Source: Thermoplasmata archaeon
GTDB lineage: Archaea > Thermoplasmatota > Thermoplasmata > Thermoplasmatales > Thermoplasmataceae
Direction: 5' to 3'
Assembly: GCA_021797955.1 (NCBI GenBank)
Contig: JAJZYV010000106.1
Span: forward strand, 1 to 6,612
Length of the DNA stretch: 6,612 bases
Numbering within the stretch: position 1 is the stretch's first letter; each line of letters starts with the position of its first letter. Positions 6,100 through 6,612 of the stretch are shown here, piece after piece. Below the pieces are notes generated by a model, which was given only the letters and a program-made list of their open reading frames with translations, was not told the origin of the DNA and made no database searches. The position numbers and the translations under genes were made by a program.

Positions 6100-6384
6100 C
6101 TAAATATCCAGTGATCTGTAAAGGAAAATATAACCAGCGAGCGAAAGGGCATTTATCAATAGAAGGAGTGCAGCAAGGCCTGAACTGAAACTCAATGATA
6201 GATTGTAGTAAATCACCACGGCCACTATTGATTCTGCCAGAAGTGTCGAACTGAACGCAATAATTCCGCCAAAGACTCTTGATCTGATGTTTCTGTAACT
6301 CCGAAGGTAAGACGCCAGCAGGAAAGCAAAAACGATCACTGACATAGAGAGCAGAATTATGTTCGCTATCCACAATGGGCCCAT
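6100..6384 (-). CDS. Small three-helix membrane protein paired with a winged-helix regulator
   Basis: A 94-residue protein made almost entirely of three hydrophobic segments (about 5-27, 37-60 and 67-88), with a basic loop SYLRSYRNIRSR (25-36) between the first two and a short tail FLYRSLDI. It has no signal peptide or catalytic motif. The ATG lies one base after the stop of the upstream regulator gene, with GGGAGGG (6394-6400) nine bases before it, so the two are co-transcribed and probably coupled. A longer frame on the same strand (6077-6373) is rejected because its product is not hydrophobic or ordered. The layout resembles the small membrane proteins (DUF7521-type) that sit beside winged-helix genes in haloarchaea; that link is recalled and not tested. 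It may sense membrane state and signal to the regulator. Confidence 0.75.
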   Translation of the reverse strand: MGPLWIANIILLSMSVIVFAFLLASYLRSYRNIRSRVFGGIIAFSSTLLAESIVAVVIYYNLSLSFSSGLAALLLLINALSLAGYIFLYRSLDI

Positions 6385-6385
6385 A

Positions 6386-6612
6386 TTATTCTTCCCTCCC
6401 TGTCATTCCTGCCTTGTCTAATATTTCTTCAAATATATAAAAGTTTTTGGTCAGTAGATGGGAAGCAAAATAAACCCTTCCATATCCTTCACCCTGTACA
6501 CTCAGGAGGTTGTTTGCAAGCAGAATTTTGATGTGATGCTCTATTGTCCTGTAATTTACCTTGGTATCAGAACTTAGCTGGTTAGCATTTTTGGGGTTAT
6601 CTAGGATTGATT
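6386..6612 (-). CDS. Winged-helix (ArsR-like) DNA-binding protein, C-terminal part (partial at window edge)
   Basis: The last 74 residues of a protein whose start lies beyond the right edge; the first complete codon is at 6610-6608. The visible part opens with a textbook archaeal helix-turn-helix, ILDNPKNANQLSSDTKVNYR followed by TIEHHIKILLANNLL, where NANQL and YRTIEHHIK mark the second and the recognition helices. It then shows a short wing (QGEGYGRVYFAS, about 39-50) and a C-terminal helix (KNFYIFEEILDKAG) likely used for dimerisation. Such one-domain regulators are numerous in Euryarchaeota. It ends one base before the membrane-protein gene. Its target is unknown; control of its own two-gene operon is the simplest guess. 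Confidence 0.85.
   Translation of the reverse strand, partial: SILDNPKNANQLSSDTKVNYRTIEHHIKILLANNLLSVQGEGYGRVYFASHLLTKNFYIFEEILDKAGMTGREE

Noticed and set aside
5871..6188. A 105-codon open frame on the + strand crossing the tRNA gene
   Set aside because: It runs straight through a perfect tRNA-Glu cloverleaf and the opposite end of the membrane-protein gene, has no ribosome binding site, and its product has no recognisable order.
6077..6373. A 98-codon open frame on the - strand overlapping the small membrane-protein gene
   Set aside because: Its product is irregular and cysteine-scattered, whereas the overlapping frame (6100-6384) gives three clean membrane helices, a ribosome binding site and a one-base junction to the regulator gene.

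Overview
The window looks archaeal, most likely from the Thermoplasmatales (Thermoplasma / Ferroplasma / Cuniculiplasma type); the phylum-level call is firm and the order-level call is inference. The signs are a tRNA-Glu gene that lacks an encoded CCA and is preceded at the right distance by an archaeal TATA box, Shine-Dalgarno motifs of the GGTGA/GAGGTGA type, tightly overlapping genes, AT-rich composition with frequent ATA and AGA/AGG codons, and a gene repertoire common in thermoacidophilic Euryarchaeota.

Positions 1-2039 (+ strand) hold the distal part of an ABC export operon. It comprises the C-terminal end of what is probably the ATPase, two six-helix membrane proteins and a short winged-helix regulator as the last gene. 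Stop and start codons overlap or lie one base apart at every junction, so the four genes are probably translationally coupled. A new promoter region (about 2071-2093) then leads to carbamate kinase, which I start at a TTG codon (2126) because of a good ribosome binding site and the promoter position. Carbamate kinase meets a 6-oxopurine phosphoribosyltransferase-like gene tail to tail, with a 6-base overlap.

Positions 3772-5782 (- strand) hold a MarR-family regulator followed one base later by a 14-helix drug exporter of the major facilitator superfamily. This is the classic layout of a self-repressed, inducible multidrug-export operon. Its promoter appears leaderless, and two inverted repeats flank the TATA box as candidate operators.

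Positions 5783-5971 are a divergent intergenic region serving the MarR operon and a tRNA-Glu(UUC) gene (5972-6046). From the right edge, on the - strand, come the end of a second winged-helix regulator and a 94-residue three-helix membrane protein. They form a small regulator-plus-membrane-protein pair that resembles a widespread but uncharacterised archaeal module.

I see no CRISPR array, insertion sequence, integrase or toxin-antitoxin system. The most interesting items are the regulator/membrane-protein pairs, the MarR operator architecture and the C-terminal extension of the phosphoribosyltransferase. None amounts to a clearly new system.
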